Made by a program: the position numbers and the translations under genes
Part shown: positions 48,517 through 57,346 of the stretch, in pieces
How the letters are laid out: each line of letters opens with the position of its first letter
How positions within the stretch are numbered: position 1 is the stretch's first letter
Notes under the pieces: generated by a model
Seen by the model: only the letters and a program-made list of their open reading frames with translations
Databases searched by the model: none
What the model was told of the DNA's origin: nothing
Assembly (NCBI RefSeq): GCF_002741015.1
Contig: NZ_CP016616.1
Coordinates: 5,234,501-5,298,500, forward strand
Length of the DNA stretch: 64,000 nucleotides
Source: Microvirga ossetica
Lineage (GTDB): Bacteria > Pseudomonadota > Alphaproteobacteria > Rhizobiales > Beijerinckiaceae
Reading direction: 5' to 3'

Positions 48517-49400
48517 GCAACGGCCTTTGTCGGCGCTCCGAAGGGGTCGAGCAATGCGATGGCGCGCGCAGCGCTCTGTGCATCGAGAGTCGGAAGCGGC
48601 GGCCGCGCAACGGCCCAGGCGCGATCCTGGCGCACATGCGCCACAAGCGCCTTGACCATCGGAATGATGGGATGGCGGCAGATCTCCCGAACCAGTTCGA
48701 CGATGCGCGGATCGTCCTGGCCGCTCTCCGCCAGGGCGATCACGGCTTCGGGTACGATATTGGCAACGCCGCAGATCGAGCCGGCAGCACCCGCCGCGCA
48801 GGCGCGGCCGAGATAAGTCTCGTCGCCGACGAGGATCTCGATATCGGGGAAGGCTTTGATCAAGGCGAAGGTCGCCTCGGGATCGCACGCACTGTCCTTG
48901 ACACCCCTGATTGCTCCGGGGAAACGCTCCCGAAGCGTGGAAATGACGGCGTGGGAAAGCGGCACGCCCGTCATGCCTGGGATGTGATAGAGAATGATGT
49001 CCCGCAAATTGCTGCCCACAGCCTCGAACACGGCGGTGTACCACTCGCACACGGCATCGTCCGGTGCCGGACGGAAATAGAAGGGCGGTGCGAGCAGGAC
49101 CGCACTGGCGCCTCGGTTCAGAGCTTGGCTCGTGCTGGTTGCAGCCTCTTCCGGCGAGCAGGCGATGACACCTTCCACCAATCGGTCTGCCGGAAAGCCG
49201 AGGCCGATCAGTTCATTGGCGACGCGGTCGCGCTCAAGGGCGCCCACAGACGGGCCTTCGCCCGTCGTGCCGAAAATCGTAGCGCTCCGGCAGCCACGCG
49301 AAAGGCACTCCTTGGCGTGGCCGGCCAGACGGGTAACATCCACCTTGCCGTCCACGAAGGGGGTGACGAGGGCGGGACTGATGCCAAAGCTGAGGGACAA
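48513..49400 (-). CDS. Dihydrodipicolinate synthase / N-acetylneuraminate lyase family aldolase
   Basis: About 295 residues, class I aldolase barrel. Schiff-base lysine in IRGVKDSACD, catalytic tyrosine in ILYHIPGMTG, and FGTTGEGPSVG for the carboxylate site. A TTG start at 49400 is chosen because GGAGG lies 6 bases upstream; the ATG at 49460 falls in the operator region. In a sugar operon it more likely cleaves or makes a keto-deoxy acid than dipicolinate. Confidence 0.88.
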   Translation of the reverse strand: MSLSFGISPALVTPFVDGKVDVTRLAGHAKECLSRGCRSATIFGTTGEGPSVGALERDRVANELIGLGFPADRLVEGVIACSPEEAATSTSQALNRGASAVLLAPPFYFRPAPDDAVCEWYTAVFEAVGSNLRDIILYHIPGMTGVPLSHAVISTLRERFPGAIRGVKDSACDPEATFALIKAFPDIEILVGDETYLGRACAAGAAGSICGVANIVPEAVIALAESGQDDPRIVELVREICRHPIIPMVKALVAHVRQDRAWAVARPPLPTLDAQSAARAIALLDPFGAPTKAVA

Positions 49401-49447
49401 GGAAGCCTCCGGTAAACAGCTTGAATTGGCGCCAAGCAACTGGCGTG

Positions 49448-49477
49448 TTGACACTAACATGTTACATGGTGCTTAAT
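49448..49477 (+). promoter_or_regulatory. Promoter with embedded palindromic operator
   Basis: TTGACA (49448-49453) and CTTAAT about 18 bases later form a plausible plus-strand promoter for the sugar importer. Its spacer holds the perfect 10-bp palindrome TAACATGTTA (49455-49464). The same region is upstream of the divergent aldolase gene, so the local GntR protein probably controls both directions. Confidence 0.6.
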
Positions 49478-49534
49478 CCGTTGCAAGCACAGAAACGAGT
49501 CCGAACGGACCGCAACATCGGAACACGGAGGAAG

Positions 49535-50863
49535 ATGGCAATGTCTGCAGTGACGCGTCGTACATTTCTGGCAAGCACGGCGGCCGCAGCCGCATACGGT
49601 CTCAGCGGAGCGACACCCGCTTTTGCGGATGTGAACTGGAAGAAATATGCCGGCGCGAAGATTGGGGTGAACCTCATCAAGAGCCCGCGCGGCGAGGTGC
49701 TGCAGAAGTTCGAGAAGGAATTCACCGACCTTACGGGGATTCAGGTCTCTTCCGAGCAGACGCCGGAGCAGCAGCAGCGGCAGAAGGCCGTGATCGAGCT
49801 GAATTCCGGCAGCCCGAGCTTCGATGTCGTCCATATAAGCTATCACGTCCAGAAGCGTCAGTTCGAGAAGGCGAACTGGCTGGCCGACCTGAACGGGTTC
49901 ATGAAGAATCCGGAGCTGACCGAATCCACCCTGACGGAGAGCGACTTCTCCCAGGCCGGTCTGCTCTACGCCAAGAACCCGCAGGGCCAGATGCTCTCGC
50001 TGCCGTTCTCGGTCGATTACTGGTTGGTGTACTGGAACAAGGACCTTTTCGCGAAGAAGGGGCTCGCCTATCCGCAGACCTTCGAGGAGATGGTGAAGGC
50101 GGCCGAGGCGCTGACGGATCCCAAGGAAGGCACATACGGCTTCGTTGCGCGTGGTCTGAAGAACGCCAACGTTCCCGTCTGGACGAGTTTCCTCCTCGGC
50201 TATGGCATCGATCCGGTCGATGCCAACGGCAACCTGATGACGGATTCCCCCGAGGCCATCGAGGCGGCGAAGCTCTATCAGCGTCTCCTCACCAAGTCTT
50301 CGCCCCAGGGCGTTGCCGGGTTCAACTGGTCGGAGTGCCAGTCCGCCTTCCTGCAGGGCAAGGTCGGCATGTGGCTCGACGGTGTCGGCTTCGCGCCGCC
50401 GCTCGAAGATCCGGAGAAGTCGCGGATCGTCGGCAAGGTCGGTTATGGTGTTATGCCGAAGGGGCCGAAGGCTCAGGCTTCGGCGACGTTTGGCGACGGC
50501 ATCGGCGTCACCTCCGCCAGCAAGAACAAGGAAGCGGCTTATTTGTATTGCCAATGGGCCGTTTCGAAGCTGATGGGTGCGCGTCTTCTGCAGGCCGGCG
50601 GCGGCGTTCCGTTCCGTCCGTCCATCCTGAGCGACGCCGAGGTCCGCAAAGGCGTGAAGATGCCAGCGGCCTGGATCGACGCCGTGGTGGAATCGGGCAA
50701 GATCAGCAAGCTGGGTCTTCCCGTCGTCCAGCCGGTGACGGAGTTCCGCGACATCATCGGCATCGGCCTGACCAACCTCATCGGAGGAGGCGATGCAGCC
50801 ATCGAGATGAAGAAGGCGACCGAGCAGTTCAAGCCCATCCTCGAGCGCAGCGAGAAAGCCTGA
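49535..50863 (+). CDS. Sugar ABC transporter binding protein, SBP family 1
   Basis: 442 residues. Begins with a twin-arginine-like signal (SAVTRRTFLASTAAAAAYG, ending PAFAD), then a MalE-like fold: SEQTPEQQQRQKAVIELNSG, FDVVHISYHVQKRQ, WLVYWNKDLFAKKGL and FLQGKVGMWLDGVG. ATG 49535 has GGAGGA just upstream. Followed by two permeases but no ATPase gene. Confidence 0.92.
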   Translation: MAMSAVTRRTFLASTAAAAAYGLSGATPAFADVNWKKYAGAKIGVNLIKSPRGEVLQKFEKEFTDLTGIQVSSEQTPEQQQRQKAVIELNSGSPSFDVVHISYHVQKRQFEKANWLADLNGFMKNPELTESTLTESDFSQAGLLYAKNPQGQMLSLPFSVDYWLVYWNKDLFAKKGLAYPQTFEEMVKAAEALTDPKEGTYGFVARGLKNANVPVWTSFLLGYGIDPVDANGNLMTDSPEAIEAAKLYQRLLTKSSPQGVAGFNWSECQSAFLQGKVGMWLDGVGFAPPLEDPEKSRIVGKVGYGVMPKGPKAQASATFGDGIGVTSASKNKEAAYLYCQWAVSKLMGARLLQAGGGVPFRPSILSDAEVRKGVKMPAAWIDAVVESGKISKLGLPVVQPVTEFRDIIGIGLTNLIGGGDAAIEMKKATEQFKPILERSEKA

Positions 50864-50899
50864 TGACGAGCGGATCGGTTGGGATGGTGGAATGCACCC

Positions 50900-51838
50900 A
50901 TGTCCACCATCGCTGAACGCCAGCTCACACCCGTGACAGAGGCGGCGCCCGCGACGGGCGCCCGCCCACGGGGCATTTATTGGCCCTTCGTCGTTCCCGC
51001 CGTCGCGGTGGTGGGATCGGTCATCGTATTTCCTTGGGCCTTCACGATATGGATGAGCATGCATGAATGGACTGTCGGCGGGGCGCGACGCTTCGCCGGC
51101 CTGTCCAACTATATGCGGCTGGCATCGGACGAGCGCTTCCTTACGTCAGTATGGCAAACGCTGGTCTATACATTGTTGGCTGTGGTGCTTCCCTTGATCT
51201 TCGGCACGCTCGCGGCCTTGATCTTCAACTCCAAGGTGCCGCTGAGGGGCGTCCTGCGCGGCATATTCGTCATGCCGATGATGGCGACGCCGGTGGCCAT
51301 CGCCCTCGTCTGGACGATGATGTTCCATCCTCAGCTCGGCGTGCTCAACTATCTCCTGTCCCTGGTCGGCATCGGACCGCAGGCCTGGGTCTTCAGTCCC
51401 TCGACCGTGATTCCGTCGCTCGTTCTCGTCGAGACATGGCAGTGGACACCGCTCGTCATGCTGATCGTGCTGGGAGGCCTCGCGGCGATCCCGATAGAAC
51501 CCTATGAGAGCGCTGCCATCGACGGCGCGAATGTGTTCCAGCGCTTCCGCTATATCACGCTGCCCATGATCGCGCCGTTCCTGATGGTAGCCGTGATCAT
51601 CCGCACCATCGATGCCCTGAAAAGCTTCGATATCATCTATGCCATCACGCAGGGCGGGCCCGGCACGGCGTCGGAAACGATCAACCTTTACCTCTACACC
51701 GTGGCCTTCGCCTATTACGATGTCGGCTACGGGTCCGCGATCGCCGTGGTGTTCTTCGCCCTCGTCATTGGCCTGTCCCTTCTCATGCTTCACCTGCGCC
51801 AGCGGACGAAGTGGACCGACATTCAGGGGGGCGCATGA
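50900..51838 (+). CDS. Sugar ABC transporter permease (MalF/UgpA-like)
   Basis: 312 residues, six helices; EAA loop YESAAIDGANVFQRFRYITLPMI. The stretch FVVPAVAVVGSVIVFPWAFTIWMS is the first helix. ATG 50900 starts MSTIAE. The stop overlaps the next gene by ATGA. Confidence 0.93.
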   Translation: MSTIAERQLTPVTEAAPATGARPRGIYWPFVVPAVAVVGSVIVFPWAFTIWMSMHEWTVGGARRFAGLSNYMRLASDERFLTSVWQTLVYTLLAVVLPLIFGTLAALIFNSKVPLRGVLRGIFVMPMMATPVAIALVWTMMFHPQLGVLNYLLSLVGIGPQAWVFSPSTVIPSLVLVETWQWTPLVMLIVLGGLAAIPIEPYESAAIDGANVFQRFRYITLPMIAPFLMVAVIIRTIDALKSFDIIYAITQGGPGTASETINLYLYTVAFAYYDVGYGSAIAVVFFALVIGLSLLMLHLRQRTKWTDIQGGA

Positions 51839-52659
51839 GCATCCGAAGGATCTCCAACTCGCTCGGCCTGTTCTTCGTCGGCCTCGTTCTGATCTCGCCG
51901 GCCGTCCTGTTCTTTCTCTGGATGATTTCGCTCTCGCTGAAATTCGAGGTCGACAACGCTGCCTATCCGCCCATCTTCATTCCTGAGCGGTTCGCCTGGA
52001 AGAACTATACGGGTGTGTTCGAGTCGAACCGCTTCGGGCTGTTCTTCATCAACAGCCTGATCGTGACGGGCGTCGCGACCGGGCTCGCTCTCCTGATCGG
52101 CGTTCCCGCGGGCTATGGCATCGCTAGGATGCGCGCGACCAAGGCCGCGGTGGTGGTGCTCATCGCCCGCATGACCCCCGGTCTGTCGTATCTCATCCCG
52201 CTCTTCCTGCTGTTCCAATGGCTGGGGCTGATGGGCACGCTCGTGCCGCAGATCATCGCGCATCTCGTCATCACCGTTCCGATCGTCATCTGGATCATGA
52301 TCGGCTATTTCGAGACGACGCCGCTGGAGCTCGAAGAGGCGGCCGTCATCGACGGCGCCAACCGGTGGGATGTCTTCCGACACATCGCCCTGCCGATCGC
52401 GAAGCCGGGCATCACCGTCGCTTTCATCCTTGCTGTCATTTTCTCGTGGAACAACTTCGTCTTCGGCGTCGTCCTGGCAGGCCGCGAGACGCGGACATTG
52501 CCGGTGGCGGTGTACAACATGCTGTCCTTCGAGCAGCTGAGCTGGGGACCGCTTGCTGCCGCGGCCCTGATCGTGACCTTGCCGGTTCTCATTCTGACCA
52601 TCATCGCGCAACGCCAGATCGTGGCCGGCCTCACGGCTGGAGCGGTGAAGGGGGGCTAA
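51835..52659 (+). CDS. Sugar ABC transporter permease (MalG/UgpE-like)
   Basis: 274 residues, six helices; EAA loop LEEAAVIDGANRWDVFRHIALPIA and the MalG-like NSLIVTGVATGLALLIG. Last gene of the three-gene importer. The missing ATPase is presumably supplied by a shared MsmK/UgpC-type protein encoded elsewhere (inference). Confidence 0.93.
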   Translation: MSIRRISNSLGLFFVGLVLISPAVLFFLWMISLSLKFEVDNAAYPPIFIPERFAWKNYTGVFESNRFGLFFINSLIVTGVATGLALLIGVPAGYGIARMRATKAAVVVLIARMTPGLSYLIPLFLLFQWLGLMGTLVPQIIAHLVITVPIVIWIMIGYFETTPLELEEAAVIDGANRWDVFRHIALPIAKPGITVAFILAVIFSWNNFVFGVVLAGRETRTLPVAVYNMLSFEQLSWGPLAAAALIVTLPVLILTIIAQRQIVAGLTAGAVKGG

Positions 52660-52692
52660 GGATCTCTCGGCTCGATTCAAGCCGGGGGATCC
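52660..52692. terminator. Nested hairpin between convergent genes
   Basis: GGATC/GATCC (52660-52664 with 52688-52692) enclose CGGCT/AGCCG (52668-52672 with 52680-52684) with a 7-base loop, right after the permease stop and before the convergent GH2 stop. No T-run, so only a candidate bidirectional terminator. Confidence 0.35.
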
Positions 52693-52713
52693 TCGTGCCG
52701 CCGATGACGGTTC

Positions 52714-54579
52714 CTATTCCTGGCCGCGTTCACGCCGGCGCCGTTCCACCTCCTGCTTGATCAGGACGTCCAGGATCTCGCTCGGGACCGCCTTCGAGGG
52801 GCGGCTGTTGATGGCGCGCAGGCGTTCGACGTCGAATTTCGGCTCGCGATTCACGGTCAGGAGGCCGTTCGTCTCTTGCGCCGTGTCGGTCAGCTGCGTG
52901 TAGCAGAACCCGGCAAGGGCGGTGGAGGCGAGGAGGGCATCGACAAGCTCTTCGTATCGGGCGAGCAACGCATCGGCATCGGCGAACTGGCCGTAGCCGA
53001 ACCAATCTTCCGTGCCCTGCGGAACAAAGCCGAGCCCTCCGAACTCGCTGATCACGATGGGTTCGTCGTCGACGGCGATGCCTTCTCCGAGAAGCGGATG
53101 ATGATGCGGGCGCACCTCGCGGAAGGTGCGTGCGATCGTCGCGCGGTCGGCATAGCGCTCCCGCAGCATATCCCCGGTCGGCGCGTAATCGTGCACGCCG
53201 AACACATCGCCTACCGCATGCTGCCATCCATCATTGCCGATCACCGGCCGCGTCGGGTCGAGGGCGCGGGTGAGATGATAGAGCGCCTGCACGAAGTGTC
53301 GCTGCTGCGCCGAGCGGTCGAGATCGGGCACGCCCCAGCTCTCGTTCAGCGGCACCCAGGTGATGATGGAAGGGTGATTGTAATCTCGGCGCACCGCTTC
53401 CAGCCATTCGCGGGTCAACATCTCCGCCGCACGGTCGGAATAGACATAGGCATTGGCCGCCTCGCTCCACACGAGCATGCCGAGCCTGTCGCACCAATAC
53501 AGGAATCGGGGGTCCTCGATCTTCTGATGGATGCGGATGCCGTTGAAGCCGAGCGATTGCGCCAGCTCCACCTCGCGCCTGAGCGCTTCGGAATCTGGGG
53601 CGGCCAGCAAGGAATCCGGCCAGTAATTCTGTGCGAGCACGAGCCGCAGGAAGACCGGAATGCCGTTGATGATGAAGCGGCCGTCCCGCGCCTCGATCCG
53701 GCGCAGACCGAAATAGCTCTCGACACGGTCGACGATCGCGCCTTGCCCGTCGATCACCTCGATCACGGCCTCGATGAGGTTGGGGTGTTCCGGTGCCCAG
53801 AGGAGCGTGCGGCGGCGGCGGACGGCCGCATCGTTGATGTCGAGGAGAATGTCACGGCGCAGCTCCTTGCCGGAGACGAGGCATGTGTCGTCGGCAAGAA
53901 CGCGTGTCGGCCGGTCCCCTGACAGCCGTACGCGCACGCGCCAATCCTGCTGCGGCGTCCGGTCGAGCCTGACGATCACTCCAACGCCGAAGCGGTCGAC
54001 GTCCGGTGTCCAGCGAAGCTCCGAGACCGCAACCTGCGGAAGCGGTTCCAGCCAGACCGGCTGCCAGATGCCGGTGGTCCGGTGATACCAGATATAGCCC
54101 GGCTGCTCCTCCCAGTACTGCTTGCCGCGCGGCTGCTGCAGATCCCGTGGCTCGTCCTCGGCGCGGACGACGATCGCCTGTACGTCGCCGGGAACGAGCA
54201 GGGGAGCGATGTCTGCTGAGAATGGCGTCTGCCCCCCGACATGCTCGACGGCCAGGCGGCCGTTGACCCAGACCGAGGCCTTGTAGTCGACGGCACCGAA
54301 ATGGAGCATGAGCCGGTCCCCTTCGCCGATCTGGATTTCACGGCGGTACCAGACCACCGGGTGGAAACCCGTGTCGTGAACGCCGGACCGCTCGCTCTCG
54401 GGCGGGAAGGGCACCATGATCTCGCGGCTGAACGGCTCCGCTTGGTCGAACCACCGTTCCGCGAGACCGATATCCTCGTCGTCGAAGGCAAAACCCCAGG
54501 CTCCGCAAAGGTCGATCCAGCGGTCCCGGCGCAGCTGCGGGCGGGGGTGGAGATCCGAGGGGGAGATCGTCTCGGCCAT
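52714..54579 (-). CDS. Glycoside hydrolase family 2 (beta-glucuronidase/galactosidase-like)
   Basis: 621 residues, no signal peptide, so cytoplasmic. N-terminal jelly-roll sugar-binding domain (DTGFHPVVWYRREI, ASVWVNGRLAVEHVGGQTPF), an Ig-like middle domain, then the TIM barrel with acid/base E413 in PLNESWG and nucleophile E512 in VISEFGG. HQKIEDPRFLYWCDRLGMLVW is the typical strand-4 approach. AAGGAGG precedes ATG 54579. Convergent with the sugar importer and divergent from two GH1-like genes, suggesting one glycoside-use locus. Sugar specificity not determinable. Confidence 0.9.
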   Translation of the reverse strand: MAETISPSDLHPRPQLRRDRWIDLCGAWGFAFDDEDIGLAERWFDQAEPFSREIMVPFPPESERSGVHDTGFHPVVWYRREIQIGEGDRLMLHFGAVDYKASVWVNGRLAVEHVGGQTPFSADIAPLLVPGDVQAIVVRAEDEPRDLQQPRGKQYWEEQPGYIWYHRTTGIWQPVWLEPLPQVAVSELRWTPDVDRFGVGVIVRLDRTPQQDWRVRVRLSGDRPTRVLADDTCLVSGKELRRDILLDINDAAVRRRRTLLWAPEHPNLIEAVIEVIDGQGAIVDRVESYFGLRRIEARDGRFIINGIPVFLRLVLAQNYWPDSLLAAPDSEALRREVELAQSLGFNGIRIHQKIEDPRFLYWCDRLGMLVWSEAANAYVYSDRAAEMLTREWLEAVRRDYNHPSIITWVPLNESWGVPDLDRSAQQRHFVQALYHLTRALDPTRPVIGNDGWQHAVGDVFGVHDYAPTGDMLRERYADRATIARTFREVRPHHHPLLGEGIAVDDEPIVISEFGGLGFVPQGTEDWFGYGQFADADALLARYEELVDALLASTALAGFCYTQLTDTAQETNGLLTVNREPKFDVERLRAINSRPSKAVPSEILDVLIKQEVERRRRERGQE

Positions 54580-54651
54580 GGTCGCGCCTCCTTGTCTTGA
54601 GGGAAGCCCGACGCTTCCGCCCGACCAACGCGCGAGGGCAGGGGATGTTCT

Positions 54652-54693
54652 AAACGGTACGAGCAGTGCAACTTTCGCGCATGTGAACCGTTT
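54652..54693. promoter_or_regulatory. Inverted repeat in the GH2/GH1 divergent promoter region
   Basis: AAACGGT (54652-54658) and ACCGTTT (54687-54693) are perfect inverted copies with centres 35 bp apart. Could be two half-sites for a looping or dimeric regulator; equally could be chance. Confidence 0.3.
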
Positions 54694-54781
54694 CCCGCGT
54701 AATCATATGACGGCCGAGGTTCGTCCACGGCCCAACCGATGGCTGCAGTGGAAGCACTGACGCCCAAGGGATGGCCCCGGT

Positions 54782-56092
54782 ATGACCCACGCGCTTCCGC
54801 CTCGATCCCAGCTCCGGCGTTTGACCAATTCGGACGCATTCTGGTGGTCTACCGGCATCGAGGACACTTTCATCACCGCGCCGCACCCCGTGACCGGGCG
54901 GACGTTGGACGAATACGAATTGACCGGCCACTACGAGCGCTGGAGGGAAGACCTCGGCTTCGTTGCCGAGCTGGGCGTGCCTTGCGCCCGCTATGGCGTG
55001 CCTTGGCACAGGATCCAGCCCGAGCGGTCGGTCTGGGACTGGACCTTTCCCGATGAGGCTCTGGGACGCCTGCTCGAGCTTGGCGTCGACCCCCAGGTCG
55101 ACCTTGTCCATTACGGGCTCCCGGCCTGGATCGAGAACGCCTTTCTCCATCCCGATTATCCGAAATTCGTGGCCGAATACGCCGCCCGGCTCGCCGAGCG
55201 CTTCAAGGGGCGGATCACATGGTACACGCCGCTGAACGAGCCCCGCATCACCGGCTGGTATTGCGGTCGCCTGGGCTGGTGGCCGCCCTTCCGGCGCAGC
55301 TGGTCGGGCTTCGTCGCCCTGATGCTGGCGATCGCGAGAGGCATGGTGGAGACGGTAAGAGCACTGGAGAGCGTCGATCCGGAGATCGTGCCCTATTTCG
55401 TCGACGCTACCGATCTTTTCGACACGGACGAGCCGGAATTCCAGGACGAGGCGAGGCACCGTCAGGAGATCGTCTTCCTGGCCCTCGATCTGGTCTCGGG
55501 ACGCATCGACGAGAGCCATCTGCTGTGGCCGTGGCTGCTGAAGCACGGAGCCCGGGAAAGCGAGCTGAAATGGTTCCTCGACAATTCGGTCGAGGTCCCT
55601 GTGATCGGCATGAATCTCTATCCGATGTTCACGCAGAAGAAGCTGGTGCGAGATTCCGGCGGGCGCTTTCGCATCCGCATGCCTTATGCGGGCGCCGACC
55701 TCATCACGCGCCTCGGGCGCCTCTATTACGAGCGGTATCGCGTGCCGCTGACGATTTCGGAAACGGCGTCCATCGGCTCGCTCCGCCGCCGGCTCGATTG
55801 GCTCGACCGCTCTGTCGCCGCAACGCGGGAGCTGCGCGAGGAGGGTGTGCCGCTGGTCGGGTACACCTGGTGGCCGACTTTCGCCCTCGTCACCTGGGCC
55901 TATCGCCAGGGTCGGCGGCCCGTGACGGAGCATCTCGCCCAAATGGGCCTGTGGGACATTGTCCCTGACGAGGCGGATCCGCTGCGCCGGGTCCGGACAT
56001 CCGCGGTTGATAGCTACCAGCACTTGGTGAGGGGCGGGGTTAATGCGGTCGGCAATCTATCGCAGGCTCCGGCCCGTGCCGTTGCCGGATAA
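54782..56092 (+). CDS. GH1-like beta-glycosidase
   Basis: 436 residues, clan GH-A barrel, no signal peptide. Seen: GIEDTFI at the start, YGVPWHRIQPE (strand 2, like R-S/SWxRI-P in GH1), LVHYGLPAWI (HxxxP), acid/base E153 in TPLNEPR, GMNLYPMF and nucleophile E327 in TISETASIG, then a late YTWWPTF in place of the GH1 W-S-x-x-D-N-F/W motif. GH1 enzymes usually show TENG at the nucleophile, so this is a divergent subgroup. Eighteen bases before its paralog. Confidence 0.8.
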   Translation: MTHALPPRSQLRRLTNSDAFWWSTGIEDTFITAPHPVTGRTLDEYELTGHYERWREDLGFVAELGVPCARYGVPWHRIQPERSVWDWTFPDEALGRLLELGVDPQVDLVHYGLPAWIENAFLHPDYPKFVAEYAARLAERFKGRITWYTPLNEPRITGWYCGRLGWWPPFRRSWSGFVALMLAIARGMVETVRALESVDPEIVPYFVDATDLFDTDEPEFQDEARHRQEIVFLALDLVSGRIDESHLLWPWLLKHGARESELKWFLDNSVEVPVIGMNLYPMFTQKKLVRDSGGRFRIRMPYAGADLITRLGRLYYERYRVPLTISETASIGSLRRRLDWLDRSVAATRELREEGVPLVGYTWWPTFALVTWAYRQGRRPVTEHLAQMGLWDIVPDEADPLRRVRTSAVDSYQHLVRGGVNAVGNLSQAPARAVAG

Positions 56093-56109
56093 AGAAGGGG
56101 AGAAGCGGG

Positions 56110-57318
56110 ATGTATCGAAGTTTCTTTCTGGCCGGTTTTGAGGGTTCGACCGGCTATAACCGGCACGGCCAATGGTTCGACCAGGTGGTCGCAACTGGCC
56201 ATGACCGGACGGTCGACGACGATTACCGACAGCTTGCTGCACTCGACATCCATGCCGCCCGCGAGACGATCCGCTGGCCGCTGGTGGACCTGGGGCACGG
56301 ACGCTACGACTTCTCTACGGTCGAACCGTTCGTGGAGGCAGCGCGCCGCCACGGCGTGGAGGTGATCTGGGATCTGTTCCATTACGGATACCCACAGGGG
56401 CTGGATCTCTGGAGCGAGGAATTCCAGAAGCGCTTTGCCGATTACTGCTACGCCATCGGCCGCTATATCGCCGCAAGGACCGAAGGGACCTGCGCCTTCA
56501 CGCCGGTGAACGAGCCCTCCTTCATGGCCTATGCCGGGGGCGAGAAAGGCCTGTTCGCACCGCACGAGACGGGGCGCGGCTGGGATCTCAAGGTCACGCT
56601 CACGCGGGCGGCCATCGAGGGCATCAATTCCTTGTGGGCAGCCTCGCCGGGAGCCCGCATCGTCAATGTCGATCCGCTGTGCCGTGTGGCTCCGCCGCCC
56701 GACCGGCCCGACATGGAGGACGGCGCGCGCGACTTTAACGACCGCCTCGTCTTCCAGAGCTGGGATATGCTCTGCGGACGGCTCCTGCCGGAGCTCGGCG
56801 GTAGCCGGAAACACCTCGATGTGGTGGGCATCAACTATTACTGGACGAACCAGTGGGAATGGGGTGCCGCGCCGGGTGCAGATGGGGTCATTTCACCGCT
56901 CGCCGAGGACGATCCGCGCCGATGGCCCCTCGGCGACCTCGTGCGCTCGGTGTGGACGCGCTATGGCGGCGAGGTGATGATCACCGAAACCAGCCATATC
57001 GGCGACAGCCGAGGCCGCTGGTTGCGGGAGGTGGCGGAGGAGGCGCAGATGCTTCTCCTCGACGGCGTTCCGATCCGCGGCGTGTGCCTTTATCCGATCC
57101 TCGGCATGCCAGAATGGCACGATCCGGACATCTGGACGCCGATGGGCCTCTGGGACCCGGTCTGCCACCGAGACCCCTGCGGGGAGCGCCTGATCTGCGA
57201 GCCGATGCTCGAGGCCCTGCAATCCGTGCGTCACGTGGATGAGCTTCACCACGCGCTGCTCGCCGGCCAAAAGGCCCGGCCGAGACGGAACGCAAGAGCG
57301 CAGATGGCGGCGTTTTAA
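56110..57318 (+). CDS. Divergent GH1-like glycosidase (paralog of the preceding gene)
   Basis: 402 residues, GH-A barrel. Seen: FFLAGFEGSTGYNRHG, ETIRWPLVDLG, WDLFHYGYPQGLDLW, acid/base E135 in TPVNEPSF, VVGINYYWTNQWEW and nucleophile E293 in MITETSHIG. Shares the ETS-type nucleophile motif with the upstream gene but is clearly distinct. GGGGAGAAG precedes ATG 56110. Not a textbook GH1; could belong to a neighbouring clan GH-A family. Confidence 0.72.
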   Translation: MYRSFFLAGFEGSTGYNRHGQWFDQVVATGHDRTVDDDYRQLAALDIHAARETIRWPLVDLGHGRYDFSTVEPFVEAARRHGVEVIWDLFHYGYPQGLDLWSEEFQKRFADYCYAIGRYIAARTEGTCAFTPVNEPSFMAYAGGEKGLFAPHETGRGWDLKVTLTRAAIEGINSLWAASPGARIVNVDPLCRVAPPPDRPDMEDGARDFNDRLVFQSWDMLCGRLLPELGGSRKHLDVVGINYYWTNQWEWGAAPGADGVISPLAEDDPRRWPLGDLVRSVWTRYGGEVMITETSHIGDSRGRWLREVAEEAQMLLLDGVPIRGVCLYPILGMPEWHDPDIWTPMGLWDPVCHRDPCGERLICEPMLEALQSVRHVDELHHALLAGQKARPRRNARAQMAAF

Positions 57319-57346
57319 GACAGGCTAAGTGTTGCCGAACCGAGCC

